Shown here: one piece after another, positions 63,902-64,000 of the stretch
How the letters are laid out: every line of letters begins with the position of its first letter
Position numbering within the stretch: the stretch's first letter is position 1
Source: Rhizoctonia solani
Lineage: Eukaryota > Basidiomycota > Agaricomycetes > Cantharellales > Ceratobasidiaceae
Direction of reading: 5' to 3'
Assembly (NCBI RefSeq): GCF_016906535.1
Contig: NC_057371.1
Coordinates: forward strand, 868,001 to 932,000
Length of the DNA: 64,000 nt
The notes under the pieces: generated by a model
Database searches by the model: none
Told to the model about the DNA's origin: nothing
What the model saw: the letters and a program-made list of their open reading frames with translations, nothing else
Translations under genes and position numbers: made by a program

Positions 63902-64000
63902 GGCGGATGGCCTGCACGTCAATGCGATGTGTCGGGTGACTGAGAATTAGATGATAGGTGCAACAGCGATCAAAGTCAGCATGTGGCTATGTAAATGCTC
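63902..64000. other. upstream region of bye1 at the window edge
   Basis: About 100 bases upstream of the bye1 start codon with no coding signal, presumably promoter. Confidence 0.5.

Overview
The window is eukaryotic nuclear DNA from a filamentous basidiomycete. Genes are split by many short introns of about 45-75 bp with GT-AG ends, intergenic gaps are small, and gene order alternates between strands. The F-box proteins (a short helical N-terminus, an F-box and an HVC-HWR-type motif) are of the kind expanded in Agaricomycetes. Gene content and style fit Cantharellales, for example a Rhizoctonia-like fungus, but the genus is an inference and cannot be fixed from this sequence alone. No prokaryotic, organellar or viral segment was seen, and no tRNA, rRNA or complete transposon.

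Layout, left to right: a possible 3' gene fragment (1-194); a secreted subtilisin-family protease (751-2589, +); THO complex subunit 1 (2786-5778, -), head-to-head with a WD40 protein resembling PAAF1/Rpn14 (5886-7384, +); replication factor Mcm10 (8023-10503, -); two head-to-head, frame-broken F-box paralogs (10798-12423, - and 12700-14350, +); a sparse 2.3-kb stretch; the spliceosomal core protein Prp8 (16721-24429, +); protein O-mannosyltransferase Pmt4 (24563-27258, +); ribosomal protein eL43 (27684-28254, +); a 1.3-kb gap; U1 snRNP Prp40 (29591-32457, -), head-to-head with a RING-between-RING ubiquitin ligase that carries a candidate papain-like protease domain (32608-35005, +); a Ser/Thr-rich membrane protein (35279-36781, -); ribosome-biogenesis factor Bfr2/AATF (37191-38997, -), head-to-head with a CLC chloride transporter (39135-42746, +); a TRAPPC12-like TPR protein (42879-44437, +); an unrecognised AT-hook/Cys-rich protein (45079-46473, -), head-to-head with nucleoporin Nup53/Nup35 (46622-47742, +); a Yea4/SLC35B4-type nucleotide-sugar transporter (47916-49373, -); a 1.6-kb gap; U4/U6 snRNP Prp4 (51005-53154, +); an APSES/ankyrin cell-cycle factor of the Mbp1 type (53532-56091, -), head-to-head with the vacuolar TRP channel Yvc1 (56206-60095, +); and a Bye1-like PHD-TFIIS-SPOC transcription factor (60273-63901, -).

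Most genes are conserved housekeeping genes. Three of them (Prp8, Prp40, Prp4) belong to three different spliceosomal snRNPs, and THO subunit 1 and Bye1 couple transcription to RNA handling. The most unusual protein is the RBR ligase with a candidate cysteine-protease domain at its N-terminus. Other points of note are three genes whose first exon is exactly the ATG, two GC-AG introns, and a cluster of CACGTG boxes between mbp1 and yvc1. Isolated one-base reading-frame slips also occur, and because essential genes such as prp8 and prp4 carry them, many are probably sequence errors. This tempers any pseudogene call made here.
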